The notes under the pieces: model-generated
The model's input: the letters and a program-made list of their open reading frames with translations, nothing else
The model's database searches: none
Told to the model about the DNA's origin: nothing
DNA from: Platanthera guangdongensis
Lineage: Eukaryota; Streptophyta; Magnoliopsida; Asparagales; Orchidaceae
DNA length: 64,000 bases
Assembly: GCA_039583875.1 (NCBI GenBank)
Contig: CM077167.1
Span: 153,405,010 to 153,469,009, forward strand
Direction of reading: 5' to 3'
Shown: one piece after another, positions 1 through 11,015 of the stretch
Numbering within the stretch: the stretch's first letter is position 1
Layout: every line of letters starts with the position of its first letter
Made by a program: the position numbers and the translations under genes

Positions 1-600
1 GGAGAACTTGTTCTCAAGAAGAAAACTAGATAAAGTCTCATACCAAGCTCGTGGAGCTTGTTTCAACCCATATAAGGCCTTATTAAGAAAATAAACGTGA
101 TTGGGATATGTAGGATCGACAAAACCTGGGGGTTGAGCGACGTATACTTCCTCTTTCAGGTCTCCGTTCAGGAATGCCGATTTCACATCCATTTGATAGA
201 CTGTGAATCCTTTGTGTGAAGCATACGCCAGGAACAACCTGATTGCCTCGAGCCTTGCTACTGGTGCGAAGGTCTGGTCGAAGTCAATCCCTTCCTCCTG
301 TCTGTAACCTTGAGCCACCAGCCTGGCCTTGTTCTTTACGATGACACCATGTTCGTCCAGCTTGTTTCTGAAGATCCACTTCGTGCCAATCACATTATGC
401 TTGTATGGTCTGGGAACCAGCGTCCAAACATTGCAACGTTCGAATTGATGTAGTTCCTCTTGCATGGCCAGAATCCATGCCGCATCCTTGTTCGCCTCGT
501 CGAACTTCTTTGGCTCAACCTGTGACAGGAAGCTAAGATGCAATACTTCGTTAACTGTACCTCTTCGAATTCTGACACCAACACGAGGATCCCCGATGAT
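1..600 (-). pseudogene. pol: C1 pol: reverse transcriptase N-terminal part
   Basis: Continuation of C1 pol on the minus strand, open from 600 to the window edge. The translation shows typical copia RT landmarks: [44 protein letters not shown] and [14 protein letters not shown]. The catalytic YVDD motif lies further left, outside the window. RT would copy element RNA to cDNA inside virus-like particles. The segment is cut off from integrase by a TAG at 603-601, apparently replacing a glutamine in the PRD-Q-IIGD linker. It is otherwise uninterrupted, so decay is light. Confidence 0.88.
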
Positions 601-2154
601 CTAATCTCTAGGATGATCTCTCACGTGCCGGAGCTCTAGAAGTCTGGTGTCTGGAGCTTCAACTACTTCTTGGGCTTCTCTTTCTTCTAAGAGATTTGTC
701 CCATCTTGATCTTCAGCATTTTCAGATGACGTGGAGGTGGAAACTTTGATGTACTTGGGAGCGTCATCTTTAGCGGTCTCATCCAGACTCAGCTGTTCAA
801 GTCTAGCACCTGCATCTTCAAGAATACTACTGGAAGAATTGCTGTTAAGCAAACTTCCTTCATCAAATACAACATTTATTGATTCTTCTACCACTAGGGT
901 TTTCTTATTGAAGACCCTATATGCCCGACTATGGGAACTATAGCCCATGAATATGCCTTCGAAGCATTTTTCACCGAATTTAGTACGCGGGTACTTCCAA
1001 TTATTCAGTACATAGCATCTGCAACCAAAAATCCTCAAGTAGGACATGGTTGGTTTCCTGCCTTTCAGTAGCTCGTAGGGCGTCTTACGATGATGCTTGT
1101 TGATCAATGCTCGGTTTTATACATGACATGCCGTATTGACACCCTCTGCCCAGAAGTATTCCGGGAGAGAAGCGTCTTTCAACATTGTCGTGCAGGCTTC
1201 AATGAGAGTTCTATTTCTCCTCTCCGCAACTCCATTTTGCTGAGGAGTGCGCGGGGAGGAAAACTCATGAAAGATACCTTGTTCTTCACAAAATTCTGTC
1301 ATTGCACCAGATTCGAATTCTGTTCCATGGTCACTTCTGATTTTGACCACGGAGCAGTTAAATTCGTTCTGAACCTGCTTGACAAAATTAGTGAAGATGT
1401 CAAACGTATCTGACTTTCGTTTCAAAAAGAACACCCATGTAAACCGAGAATGATCATCAACTATCACTAGCGTATAGGACTTGCCTCCCAAGCTATGAAC
1501 TTGCATTGGACCAAACAAGTCCATTTGCAAAAGGTAAAGACATCGGGAAGAGTCTTTGTCAGCGATGCTCTTAAAGGTAGCCCGAGTCTGTTTGCCCATC
1601 TGGCATGCAGGACATGGGCTATCTTTGATGCACTTGATACTGGGAGCATCCCTTACCAAGTCCTTAGAAAACAGCATACTAATTGTCTTGAAATTAATAT
1701 GTGCCAATCTCTTGTGCCATTGTTCACAAAGAGATGCACTGCCTGTTGCCACAAGGCATACGGGGGTAGATGAATCTAAACTGAGAAAATCTAAACAAAA
1801 GATATTTCTGCTCCTAATGCCTGATAATACCGTTTCAGAAGAGGTACGTGAAATTATCAGACATTTATCCTTGCAGAACTTAACGTCATAACCTTTATCA
1901 CATAACTGACTTACACTGATCAGGTTATGGTTTAACCCTTCAACATAAGCCACGTCGGTGATAGAGATTATACCGTTGGAAATCATACCATAACCTCTGG
2001 TGACTCCTCGATCTGACCCTCCAAAGATGACTTTGGGTCCATTCTCGACTGGAGTGTAATCACGCAGCAGGCTTCTTGTCCCGGTCATATGCCGGGAGCA
2101 TCCACTGTCCAAATACCAGATCGGCGTTTTGGTGGCCTTTGGACATTCCTGCAA
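601..2154 (-). pseudogene. pol: C1 pol: protease and integrase
   Basis: Begins with the copia aspartic protease signature WYLDSGCSRHMTG (about 2110-2070). A GAG-pre-integrase H-H-C-C zinc module follows (HKRLAHINFKTIS, then CIKDSPCPACQMGKQ, about 1700-1590). The integrase core has DLFGPM, IRSDHGTEF and AERRNRTLIEA, the D-D-E positions that cut and join DNA. The C-terminal part (FGCRCYVLNNW, EGIFMGYSSHSRAYRVF) is the usual copia integrase tail. An in-frame TAA at 1119-1117, within CHV-L-NRA, splits it, and a TAG at 603-601 separates it from RT. Reading resumes in the same frame after each stop, so these are point mutations, not frameshifts. Confidence 0.92.
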
Positions 2155-2164
2155 AACAAAATTA
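2149..2164 (-). promoter_or_regulatory. C1 gag stop followed by splice-acceptor-like tract
   Basis: On the minus strand the gag stop TAA (2164-2162) is followed by a T-rich tract ending TTTTGCAG, with AG at 2150-2149. Pol resumes in phase 0 directly after AG. Pol is in a different frame from gag, so readthrough of the stop alone would not reach it. The same arrangement occurs in C2 and C5. Function as a 3' splice site is inferred. Confidence 0.5.
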
Positions 2165-4444
2165 ATTTGCCTTAGGAACCCAATCGAACTTGGGTCCTAG
2201 ATTCCTGGTTAGCACACTCCCCCTCGGTTGGTTAACCCTACGAGTGGTCGGTCTCGCATTGCTAACATGGGGAGTCTCGTAGTTCCTTGGATTAAACCAA
2301 CAATCCACGGCAAAGTGACCGACTTTGCCACAGCACCAACAGTCAAATCTGTTGTACCTCTTCCTAGGCTCCTGCCTTACCCTGGGAACGGTGGGTACTG
2401 CTGGGGCCTTGGATCTGGAGGTGGAGGCCTCATGGTGACAACAGTCGCATGACTTTGTCACCTTCTGTATAACAGGCTTGGCTTTTGGTGCCTGCTTTCC
2501 ATTATGTCCGCTAGAGAACGGACCATAATTTCCTATGTGGATTTCCTCATAAGGTGCCTTGAAGGCACTCTCACCGAAGTTCCGGGGAAAGTTCCAACCG
2601 TCATACCGGCTCTTTGGCTTTGCAACCGAGGGCCGGAAATGATGCCCAAATGTTGACTCAAAGTCGTGTTGGTTGCAAGGAAAGCCAGGCTTTCTGAACG
2701 CAACAGGACTAAGAGGAGCCTTACCCTTTTCATCAGCAGAGGCCTTCTTGGCGGCCTTATTCTTCCTCTGGTTCTTGTTTCTCCTAGATGAAGAACCAGA
2801 TACCCCTATATGCCCCAAGCCAGCTCCTTTGGCCTGAGCAGAGAAGGTATCAACGACTGGAAGAACTGTTTTTGGCATGGAGAAGCTCTTGACGATCTTC
2901 CTTTCTGCCGCAAGTAGTTCTTCCAACTTGTCGACTTCCTCCTGCTTTAGATCAAGGAGCTTCAAAGACTCTGAATGCTTGGAAGTCAGGTCAAGGTGTT
3001 CCTGTCGGAGAGAAATCAAGCTAGTGACCTCTTCCCTTAGGGATACACACTCACCCTTAAGGAATTTTACTTCCTTCTTCTCAGCCTTCAGTCTCTTTCG
3101 GCACTCATCGAAAGTGTTGAGCAGAAGCTTATACTTCTCGAGGAGCTCAGCTTCACGGGCTGAAGGGCCATCCTCAGGTTCATCATCCTGAGACTCAGGA
3201 TCAGAGTCGGAGTCGGAGAGAGGGGTGTGAGCTTTTACCTTCCCAGTAAATGGGGTACATTCTCCTTCTGAGTCGGAGCGACCCACCAGCCCGAAGTAGG
3301 CTTCCTCATCATCACTGGAGTCTGAGGAATCAGACTCACTTAGTGTCTTTGGCCTTCTTGCGATGTAGCTTCGCTCCTTCTTCTTATCTCTGGAGGATTT
3401 GAGCTCCTCTCCTTTCCCTTTTTCTCTTTTGCTTTGATGGCAGTCGGCCACGACGTGTCCTGGCTTATTGCATCCAAAGCAAATAATATCAGAAGAACGA
3501 TGTTTGTTAGGTTTAGATGCATACCTGTCAGAAGAATAATTTTTCTTCTGATGCCTGGAGGAGGAGCTGTCTTTCTTTCTTTGATTCCTCATCTTGAGGA
3601 ACTTCTTGAACTCTCGGGTGATGAGGGAGAAATCCTCCTCCGACAGCTCTGAGCCGGAGGAGCATGGTTCAGATTCCTCCTCCTCTTCCTTATTCCTCAC
3701 ACGGTATGACATCGCACCCTTGCCCTTTCTGGAGTAACTGGCTTTTAGGGCCACAGTCTTTTCTTTTGCAGCAGCCTTCTCTGCTTCTTCCTCTGCCTTC
3801 CTGGTGTTCAGCTGAAGTTCATAAGACATCAGCTTCCCAAACAGGATTTGTGGATCAGTTTCTGCTAGTCTTCCAAATTCTCTGATGGCGCAGATCTTTG
3901 TGTCTCATTCCTTAGTAAGGGACCTAAGGAATTTGTCATTGAGTTCACCATTGGTGAACACTCTTCCGTAGCCCTTGAGGGCGTTGACAATCTTTAGGAA
4001 GTTCTCGTATGTGACTCCGATCTCTTCCTTAGGCCCTTGCCTGAAGGCCTCATATTTTTGGTTCAGGAGGGATCTCCGATCATCCCTCACTTCATCCGTG
4101 CCCTCCATTAGGATGATCAGGCACTGCCAGATCTCCTGAGCTGTCCTGCAGTTGCTGAAATTTTGCATCATGGAATCATCAACTGCGCTCACCAGAATGT
4201 TTCGTGCCTTCTTGTCCAGTCCCACGAGCACCATCTCGTCTTTGTCCATTTCAGAAAGTGTCTTCGGCACCTTCTTGGTGGGATCGATGGTGGAGGCCTT
4301 GGTGGGGACATAAGGTCCCTCCTCCACGATCATGAAGAGTCGAGGATCGACTGCTTCCATGTAAAACCTGATTCTTTCCTTCCAGATCGGAAAGTTTAGC
4401 CTGGTGCATACTGGGATCTTGTCGGAGAACTTGAGCCCGTCCAT
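2162..4444 (-). pseudogene. gag: C1 gag, two zinc knuckles, one nonsense codon
   Basis: Nucleocapsid/capsid precursor of C1, about 760 codons from ATG at 4444. The N-terminal part has features of plant copia gag (FPIWKERIRFYMEAVD; later FLKIVNALKGYGR). The middle is acidic and Ser-rich, with a knuckle CFGCNKPGHVVADC (CX2CX4HX4C, about 3480-3437). A Lys/Glu-rich stretch of coiled-coil character follows (about 3150-2880). A second knuckle, CWCCGKVGHFAVDC, lies near 2345-2300. Two widely separated knuckles and this length fit SIRE-type gag. One in-frame TGA at 3907-3905, in LTKE-W-DTK context, is the only break seen. The frame can be extended upstream through non-ATG codons, but 4444 is the first ATG in good context. 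Confidence 0.88.
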
Positions 4445-4521
4445 AGTAGATATTTGTCTTCTTCTTGACACTAGGGGCAGGATTCAACTCAAGGTGTTGA
4501 CCTTTTTGATGAGTAACCTCC

Positions 4522-4532
4522 CTCTGATACCA
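4522..4532 (-). other. C1 primer-binding site (tRNA-iMet type)
   Basis: Minus-strand TGGTATCAGAG, complementary to the 3' end of plant initiator tRNA-Met, two bases inside the LTR end at 4535. It primes minus-strand cDNA and fixes the LTR boundary and orientation of C1. Confidence 0.85.
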
Positions 4533-4534
4533 CT

Positions 4535-6160
4535 TGAAAGTCCACCTAGTGTCAGCTATGTGCACCTATGGGGGGGGGGGAATAGGCGACGAGTAGCGCT
4601 TTTGCGGAATTTACGAACGTACCTGCACAATAAAAATAGAAAGCACAGCACACAGAATACACAGGCAAATTATAGTGGTTCCCCGACTTGGGTACATCCA
4701 CTTTCCCCCTTCGACCTATCTCCCCAACAAGGGACGACTCGGTCACTTCTCCAACGGGATTGAAATCCAATACCTGCACTAACGGAAGGAACCCTTCCAC
4801 ACGTGAGAGTCAACACTCCCACAAAACGGGTTGCACCCAACCCTTACAACACGGAACAATCGTTCCTTTACAACAAAAGTAAATATGGAATGTACACGAG
4901 ATACAAACTTCGTTTGGAGACTACGGTGTTCCTCTTCGTTCGACGACGTGTTCGTGAAGTCAACGAAAAGTCTACAACCTTGGTCTCTCTTGGAAAGGAT
5001 CTTCTCGAAACCGGCGGCGGCAATTCAAGCGGCGGCTTGGTTCGGGATCGACGGCAACGACGAAGTGCGGCAGCAGTACTTCTGAGATCCAATCTTCGTT
5101 GCAAAGCAAACTAGGTCTACCAACGGTCACTCTAGGATCGGTCGTCTCGATCGATTCGGACGGGGGAGTTTTTCCCGGTCGATAAATCGAGAGACAAGGG
5201 ATCTCTGGATAGACACGTGAGACTCAAGCTTTGCTAAGCTTCTGTCGCCGGAGATCGGGAAGAAATGCGATCAGCAGCGGCGACGGACTTGCGCGAGCGG
5301 CGACGGAGGCGGCGGAGAGATTTCGCGATTTTAGGGTTGCACTCGCTCGGCTTCTTTCTGTCTAGGTATTTCGTTCAAAATACCCGTGTATAAATACTGT
5401 AGCTAACTCCAATATGACTGTTTGTGGGACCCACAATAGAAATCCCCAAATCCCGGTCCAGAAATTTAACAGCGGCAGAATCCGGTTCAGCAAGTTCCAG
5501 AAAAACGCCAAGTCAAAATCGGTGAGAATCGAAAGTGATTCTCGCCGAGTCGCCGAGAATCAAAGGTGATTCTCGACGATTCGGCGAGAATCAAAGATGA
5601 TTCTCGTCGAATTTGCCTTGGTTGCACGCACTGCTTTAAGCCAGGTCGAGACGGCGAGAATCAACCAGTGATTCTCGTCGATTCTTACTTAGACGCAGAG
5701 GTGCTTGCTTAGAAGTTGCTGGATCGAGTTCGGCGAGAATCAACTTCTGATTCTCGACGAATCGGCGAGAATCCCAAGTGATTCTCGCCGAATCGGCGAG
5801 AATCACTTGGTGATTCTCGTCGATTCTAACTTGGACGAAATTTCGTCTTTCCACCCATGAGATGCTCCTTGACCCATCCTTGCTCCTTGTCTGCTCCTGC
5901 ATATTTACAACCCTGTGCTTGAAAATAAGTGCACTCCAATAGAGAGAGTACACGTAGGCCAACACACTGATCTGCTCAACGAGGGATTACGTCGTGCAGA
6001 CCCGTGTATATTGACCTACTGCACCCTGACATTGGTGTGCACTTAGCGTGAAAAAACTGCAAACACAACTAGAAGGATTTTATCAAATACATAGTCTATT
6101 GACCTTAGCTTGTCCAGGGGCTTCTTCAAATCAGGTACATTGTGGATACAATACCCAACA
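4535..6160 (-). repeat. C1 5' LTR, 1626 bp
   Basis: Minus-strand LTR beginning TGTTGGGTAT at 6160 and ending CTTTCA at 4535, two bases before the primer-binding site. It has a U3 dyad array (about 5515-5830) and the stem-loop block AGTGGATGTACCC/GGGGAACCACT (4702-4674) shared with the other SIRE-type LTRs. It also has a C-run near its end (a G-run on the plus strand at about 4569-4580). A TATTTATA-like sequence near 5392-5385 could be the promoter but is not canonical. No gene is present; ORFs in this stretch are incidental. Confidence 0.85.
5515..5835 (-). repeat. GAATC/GATTC dyad array in C1 U3
   Basis: About six irregular copies of GCGAGAATC-(about 6 bp)-GATTCTCG(C/T)CGA. GAGAATC and GATTCTC are exact reverse complements, so each unit can form a short hairpin. 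It lies in the U3 part of the C1 LTR, the same place as the dyad arrays of C2, C3 and C5. Confidence 0.75.
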
Positions 6161-6426
6161 ACTGCTAGCCTCAGAAACTCGACGTTCTGATGGCCTAGCA
6201 CCACTTCTGGTCACCTATAGTGGTACAAAACACCGTCAAGCGACCAAATAAAATTGCAAACAGCAATTATAGGAACACGCAGGTTCCTCAAACACGTGTA
6301 TTTTCATTCCTAAGTGGACATTCATAGGTTCTTTTACTGTTATAACGACGACGCACACAATATGCTCACCACCCCTTAAAAAGAATTCGCCCACAAATTC
6401 AGCTTAAGCCCGACCAAAACCAGTAG

Positions 6427-6436
6427 TCTGATACCA
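6427..6436 (-). other. Gypsy A primer-binding site
   Basis: Minus-strand TGGTATCAGA three bases inside the LTR end (TGTTACA at 6440). It is tRNA-iMet type and followed by the family leader. Confidence 0.75.
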
Positions 6437-6439
6437 AAT

Positions 6440-8740
6440 TGTAACACCCCCTATCCGTCGCATAGCATATAGCAGTAGGTTTGGCCTGGGCTCGACGTCG
6501 TATGCCACAGACAGACCGGGTGGTTACTCATGGAAACCATCCAACCAATCATAATGTCCTACACAGAGCATTCTAGCGGAAGCAGATTAATAAGTTGCAA
6601 TAAAGAACCCAGCACAAAAGCATGAATGTCCACTAATACCAAATAGGAATGTTATACATACACCAGTACAAGCCTTAAGGCCTTACAAAATGGTTCACTT
6701 GATATTACATGTTTTACAAACCACGGCACGCAGGCATGTCATACATGAATAAAGCAGTAAACACTCCAATTAGGCCTTCGAGGGCCGGCTTCGCAACTTG
6801 GGCTTTAGCCCGCTATTGACCGCTTGGTCCAGCAGCACCTGCAAGCAACAAACCACCGCACGGTGGCAAAACAAGGCAACGGTCAGCAATGCTGACCAAA
6901 TTATAACGATCCCGCCCCCAGCTCGGGGCGGCGATGCTCCTTCCCTGCATTTCATTAGCATAAGCGAGTAATATAACAATATTCATTTCATCACAGACGT
7001 TGGCTCGCACGGCCACACGCCCCGTGCTCTCAGGGTACATTCTCGGTGAACCGGTCGATATCACGTCAATTAAAGCCATGGACATTCCGGAGTCACCACC
7101 GCCACTTTGACGGCCAAACCTATGAGCATTTTGTCTTCTTGGCTGGGTCACGACAATTTAAGCCATATACCGCCGAAGACCCTAATCTATGCCAACGGCA
7201 AGTGCCACGTACCCTTAGGTCTCTTTAACGGAACGACATAGAACGGGTACGGTTCCATCTAACCCGTGCTCACATCGCAACGACAATTTAAGCCATTTGC
7301 GCGGGTCAAACTTCTCCCGAGTCCCATTTCCATCACATTTCACATAACCCGGTTATGTTCAAGTTGGCTCTCAGGCCACCAAGTTGGCAAGATGACGCAT
7401 CCACCCAGTTTTCCGGGTGCACCTTTGGGTTAATCCCCAAGGCTCCCTGTTGCAATCTACCGTGTAGAAAACCCGAAAAATAACCAATAGCACAGAGTCT
7501 TCTCCGGCATTATGCAATGCAACATCACCGATCCAGACCAACATGTCTGAATAGGCTTCACACATCATACCTATGTCCATTCTCGCTTACGGACTCTACA
7601 CAACGGGGACTTTACATATCTACCTGAAGGAACGCCTCCAACTCACCGCAAACTCGCGAGAGCGGGCTTCCTATGCAAAGAAGGAGAGCTTCACATGCTC
7701 AAGAAGAGAATCGTTACCCTTGCGTTCTTCTTTGGCGCCATGAAAAAGTAAGCGGATGAAAAGAACCGCACTAGCTTTGCCTCCGTGGATCCGGAGTCGG
7801 CTCGCAATTTGGAGCTTCGAAGCTCCTCCAATGGTCGGATCTAGCTTCTTCTTCCTTCCTTGGCTCTCCTCTCTCTCTAAGCTTTAGAAAGATAACAACT
7901 CATGAAAAGTGAGGGTTTCTAAGGCCCAATCCCGGGTATATCCCATCAGGAACAACCCCCAGCCGTTGGATCACCAATTAAAGAAACGAACGGCTTTGAT
8001 TCGGGACTGAAATGTCCCATCTGGACCGCACACGGCCTGGCACACGCCCGTGTCCAGGGTCGTGTGCCTCGTTCGCCATCAAAATTGACGCGCCTGGAAC
8101 AATACACGGACATCGAACACGCCCGTGTTCGGCCTGATATGCCCGTGTTCCACTTGACACGGCCGTGTGGCCGGCCGTGTACCCCCATCGATTTATCCCG
8201 AAAACAACCCGAGCACTGCACGGGTTCTAGGACACTCCCGTGTCCTTGCCCGTGTCTACCTCAACATGTCTGGGCTCCAGGCCGTATACACGGTCTCGAC
8301 ACTCGACACTTCGTCGAGCGAAGATCGTCAACCTGACGACACGGCCTTGGACACGCCCGTGTCCTAGGCTGTGTACCTTGTCTCGACATATCGTCGAGCA
8401 AAATTCGTCGACTCCCCAGGACGAGTGTCGATACGGGTCGACACGCCCTGCGACACACCCGTGTCACAGGCCGTGTGCCATGTCTCGACACTTCATCGAG
8501 CGCAGAGTGTCGACTTCGCGGGCTGAGTGTCGACACGCCGTGCGACACGCCCGTGTCGCAGGCCGTGTGCCCAGTCTCGACACAATGTCGAGAGCAAAAT
8601 TTCGACTTCGCCGGCTGAGTGTCAACACAAGCCTGACACGCCCTGGGACACGCCCGTGTCCCAGGCCGTGTGCTTCCTACCAGAACCCAAAACTAGCCCA
8701 AAATGTCACCCATCGCTCCTTTGAGTTTCGGTGCGTTACA
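6440..8740 (-). repeat. Gypsy A LTR, about 2.3 kb
   Basis: Minus strand, begins TGTAACGCACC (8740) and ends GGGGTGTTACA (6440). Both ends match the LTR at 60234-62191. The U3 side (about 8030-8690) carries an array of ACACGGGCGTGTC/CACGGCCGTG palindromes alternating with TCGTCGA and TGTCGAGCG words. The rest holds no coding sequence: the several overlapping reading frames here exist only because the repeats lack stops. No clear TATA box was found; GATATACCC near 7940 is weak. Confidence 0.82.
8030..8690 (-). repeat. CACGGGCGTG / TCGTCGA palindrome array in gypsy A U3
   Basis: Roughly 110-bp composite units contain GGACACGCCCGTGTC(C/G)(C/T)AGGC(C/T)GTGTGCC followed by CTCGACA and TCGTCGAG words. 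Four to six units are visible. The same two word types recur in insertion T and gypsy A'. Confidence 0.7.
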
Positions 8741-9413
8741 GGTTGCATCTGATTCAGAAAAGCTGCTGGATCACAAGATTAATGAGATTGCCAAGCTGAA
8801 AAACATAACTGTTATTCAGATGGGAACAATCACATTCAAGTGTGATCAAATCAAAAGTCTGGAAGTCAGACTTCAGAAGGAAAATGATATAGTGGCTAGT
8901 TTCTCTAAGCCAAAATCTGTCATACCCTTAATTGATGACTTCGTGTCTCAAAAGGGTAAGGCAGGATTGGGTTTTAAGGGAAATACTAGGGCAGCTAATT
9001 TCAAAAGAAAAAGGAAAGCCCCAATTAAGCCACTTGTCTTCAATCCTCCTATTGCTCTCAGAAAAGTGCAACAACCTACCAATAGTAATGATCATGATAT
9101 CATACATGGTCATGGTAAGCCTGATATTCTGAATGACAAGTGGTATCCAGCACTCAAGCAAAGAAACACTGTACCTACAGTATTAAGAACAGCTGACAGC
9201 AAAGTTGTTAAAACTTTACCTAAAAAGTGGTATAATAGATATGAGTGCTGGTGTTATAGCAAGGTGGCACACTTTGCCATTGACTGTTGGCATAACACTA
9301 GTGTCAGGATGAATGCCAGCTTACCTAGAAGAAGGGCTGCTCCAAATTATGCTAAATTTCAGTCTAACCTGAACCAAGGACCCAATAACAATTGGGGTTC
9401 TAAGGTTAAGTAA
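8741..9413 (+). pseudogene. gag: C2 gag C-terminal half with damaged zinc knuckle
   Basis: Open frame ending TAA at 9411-9413. Features are a Lys/Glu-rich coiled-coil-like start, KSVIPLIDDFVSQKGKAGLGF (compare KTVLPVVDTFSAQAKGAGLG in C1), and a basic segment. The C-terminal knuckle reads CWCYSKVAHFAIDC, where C1 and C5 have CWCC(G/A)K(V/I)GHFA(V/L)DC. The second zinc cysteine is replaced by Tyr and the G before H by A, so this knuckle probably cannot bind zinc. The N-terminal capsid part is missing because gypsy A is inserted at 8740/8741. Confidence 0.85.
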
Positions 9414-9426
9414 TTATTTGTTGCAG
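9411..9426 (+). promoter_or_regulatory. C2 gag stop followed by splice-acceptor-like TTATTTGTTGCAG
   Basis: The gag TAA (9411-9413) is followed by a T-rich tract ending GTTGCAG, AG at 9425-9426. Pol reads in phase 0 from the base after AG and is out of frame with gag. It matches the arrangement in C1 and C5. Splicing here is an inference from the sequence. Confidence 0.5.
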
Positions 9427-9659
9427 ATAAGTCCAAGTGGTCATGCCCCTTTATGGTACTTGGATAGTGGATGTTCCAGACATATGACTGGAACAAGAGG
9501 ATTGTTGAAGGACTACTCACCCATATTGAATGGACCGAAAGTAATCTTTGGTGGTTCTGAAAAAGGAGTCATCAAAGTGTTTGGTAGCATTTCTAACAGC
9601 TCAATTACTATCACTCAAGTGGCTTATGTGAAGGGTTTGAAACATAACTTGATAAGCAT
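9427..9659 (+). pseudogene. pol: C2 pol: protease start, cut by insertion T
   Basis: Encodes the copia protease signature WYLDSGCSRHMTG with the DSG catalytic triplet, then VIFGGSEKG and VAYVKGLKHNLISI. It ends abruptly at 9659, where insertion T begins, and the frame resumes at 12552 in SQLSDL. Removing one copy of the 8-bp duplication ATAAGCAT restores contiguous reading, which fixes the borders of T. Confidence 0.88.
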
Positions 9660-10599
9660 TAAAACTCCAAAAAGATTACGGTTCACGCGGCGACCCGGCG
9701 GTTTTATTTAATTAGAAAAGCGGATTGTGATTTTTATTTAAGAAAACGGGGCGCGCGTATTTATTTATTTGGATATAAAAATATGTGATCGAGTTTTAAC
9801 GAAAGGAGGCAAGTGCACCTATGGTGAGTAGAACAGGATATTCCCGGTGGAATATCGAGGTCGTATTGTTCTCGGGGTCGGTTCGATTATTTCTACTCTT
9901 TCATGGAGGGGACTATTATTTCACTCATAATTAACTTGTCGGGTTATATTTTATATATAATAAAAAGACAGAAAATGGCAGAAAGAAAATGAAAGCATGA
10001 AGGTGGTGTCGATGAAGAGCTTAGCTCGAGGGCACCGAATAAAATTAGAACCAAAATAGACTTTTAATAAAAAGAGATCCTAAGTTTCTAATTAATTAAG
10101 GCGGAGACTTGGCCGTGGAGGTTCTACTAGAATGAGTTCACTTATCTCTAGGACTATTGCTCACCTGAACGCTAAGACTATTCGACCGAATGTTAGTCCG
10201 ACGAAGAATTCCTCTTAACGCCCGCATTACGCTAAGAACCCCGCTATTGGGTGGGGAACCCAATCCGGTAGAGTTGGCGCGCCTCCTCTCTCGAGGGTTA
10301 GTGCGGAACTCTCTTTGCACGGCCTCTCGGCTAGCGCACGGAAAACGAAAATAGGACCCACATATCGATATGTGGTCCTACGCGTCGTTAACCCCGGGCA
10401 AACCATAAGTACTTTAATTAATTAGAAAAATGAGATCTTTAATTATTTTAAGCTATTTTATTTGTCTCAATGCTCTTCGATACTGAGGGCTAAGAACGAT
10501 TAGCCACTCATCGGAATGGGGATGGCTTGCGGGAAAAGCAGAAAATAAAGCAGTAAAGAAAGCGGTAAAAGAAAGCAAGAAAATAAAGCAGAAAATTGC

Positions 10600-10795
10600 A
10601 AGTCCTACTCAAACGAGTAGGACTGAAGAAAGCTGTAAATTGTGAGTCCTGGCGCAAGTGCGTGGGCGGGAGAAAGAAAGCAATAAAATGACAAGTCTCA
10701 CTCAAACGAGTGGGCGGGAAATTGCAAGTCCTACTCAAATGAGTAGGCGGGAAAATAAAGCGGGTCCTACTCAAACGAGTAGGACAAAATAAATG
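10600..10795. repeat. Series of CCTACTC-AAAC-GAGTAGG hairpins in T
   Basis: Five units separated by A-rich spacers. Two are perfect (GTCCTACTC-AAAC-GAGTAGGAC type, near 10604-10624 and 10764-10790). The others vary in both arms (CTCACTC/GAGTGGG, CCTACTC/GAGTAGGC, CTGGCGC/GTGCGTGGG). Each can fold into a short stem with a four-base loop. Confidence 0.8.
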
Positions 10796-11015
10796 CAACA
10801 CCCCACGCACACACTCGACAGGAAGTAAAACTCACGCACACACTCTCTCGACATAAATGAAAACACACGCACACTGCAGGAAAGTAAAACACACTCACAC
10901 ACTCTACTGAATGAAATAAATTAAAGCGTCATTTAACTCTTAACGAGTAGACGGAAATAAATGCACAAGTACAAAAAATTAAGAAAAGTTAAGTTATCCA
11001 AAAATTAAAACAACT

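Larger units (their letters stand above)
1..6160 (-). mobile_element. C1: SIRE-type Ty1/copia retrotransposon, 5' half
   Basis: Read on the minus strand the order is LTR, primer-binding site, gag, protease, integrase, reverse transcriptase. This protease-integrase-RT order defines Ty1/copia. The long gag with two zinc knuckles and the LTR over 1.6 kb fit the SIRE (Maximus) group. RT runs off the left edge, so RNase H, any third ORF and the 3' LTR lie outside. The element sits in the leader of gypsy A: that leader resumes at 6161 directly after the LTR terminus. Three in-frame stops make this copy defective. The target-site duplication cannot be tested because only one end is visible. Confidence 0.9.
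6161..8740 (-). mobile_element. Gypsy A: 5' LTR and start of leader (Ty3/gypsy family)
   Basis: Minus-strand element: LTR 8740 to 6440, primer-binding site, then untranslated leader cut by C1 at 6161. The leader matches that of gypsy A' at 62192-62450 by eye (shared GGGCGAATTCTTTTAAGGGGTGGTGAGCA and GGTGTTTTGTAC...CTATAGGTGACC), so both are one family. Its remaining body should lie left of the window beyond C1. On the right it abuts C2 gag at 8741, so it is inserted in C2. A long linear gap in C2 gag therefore also lies to the left. Confidence 0.85.

Noticed and set aside
8030..8760. Reading frames of 65-170 codons in the gypsy A LTR
   Set aside because: They overlie the CACGGGCGTG array on both strands and have no recognisable domain or conserved start.
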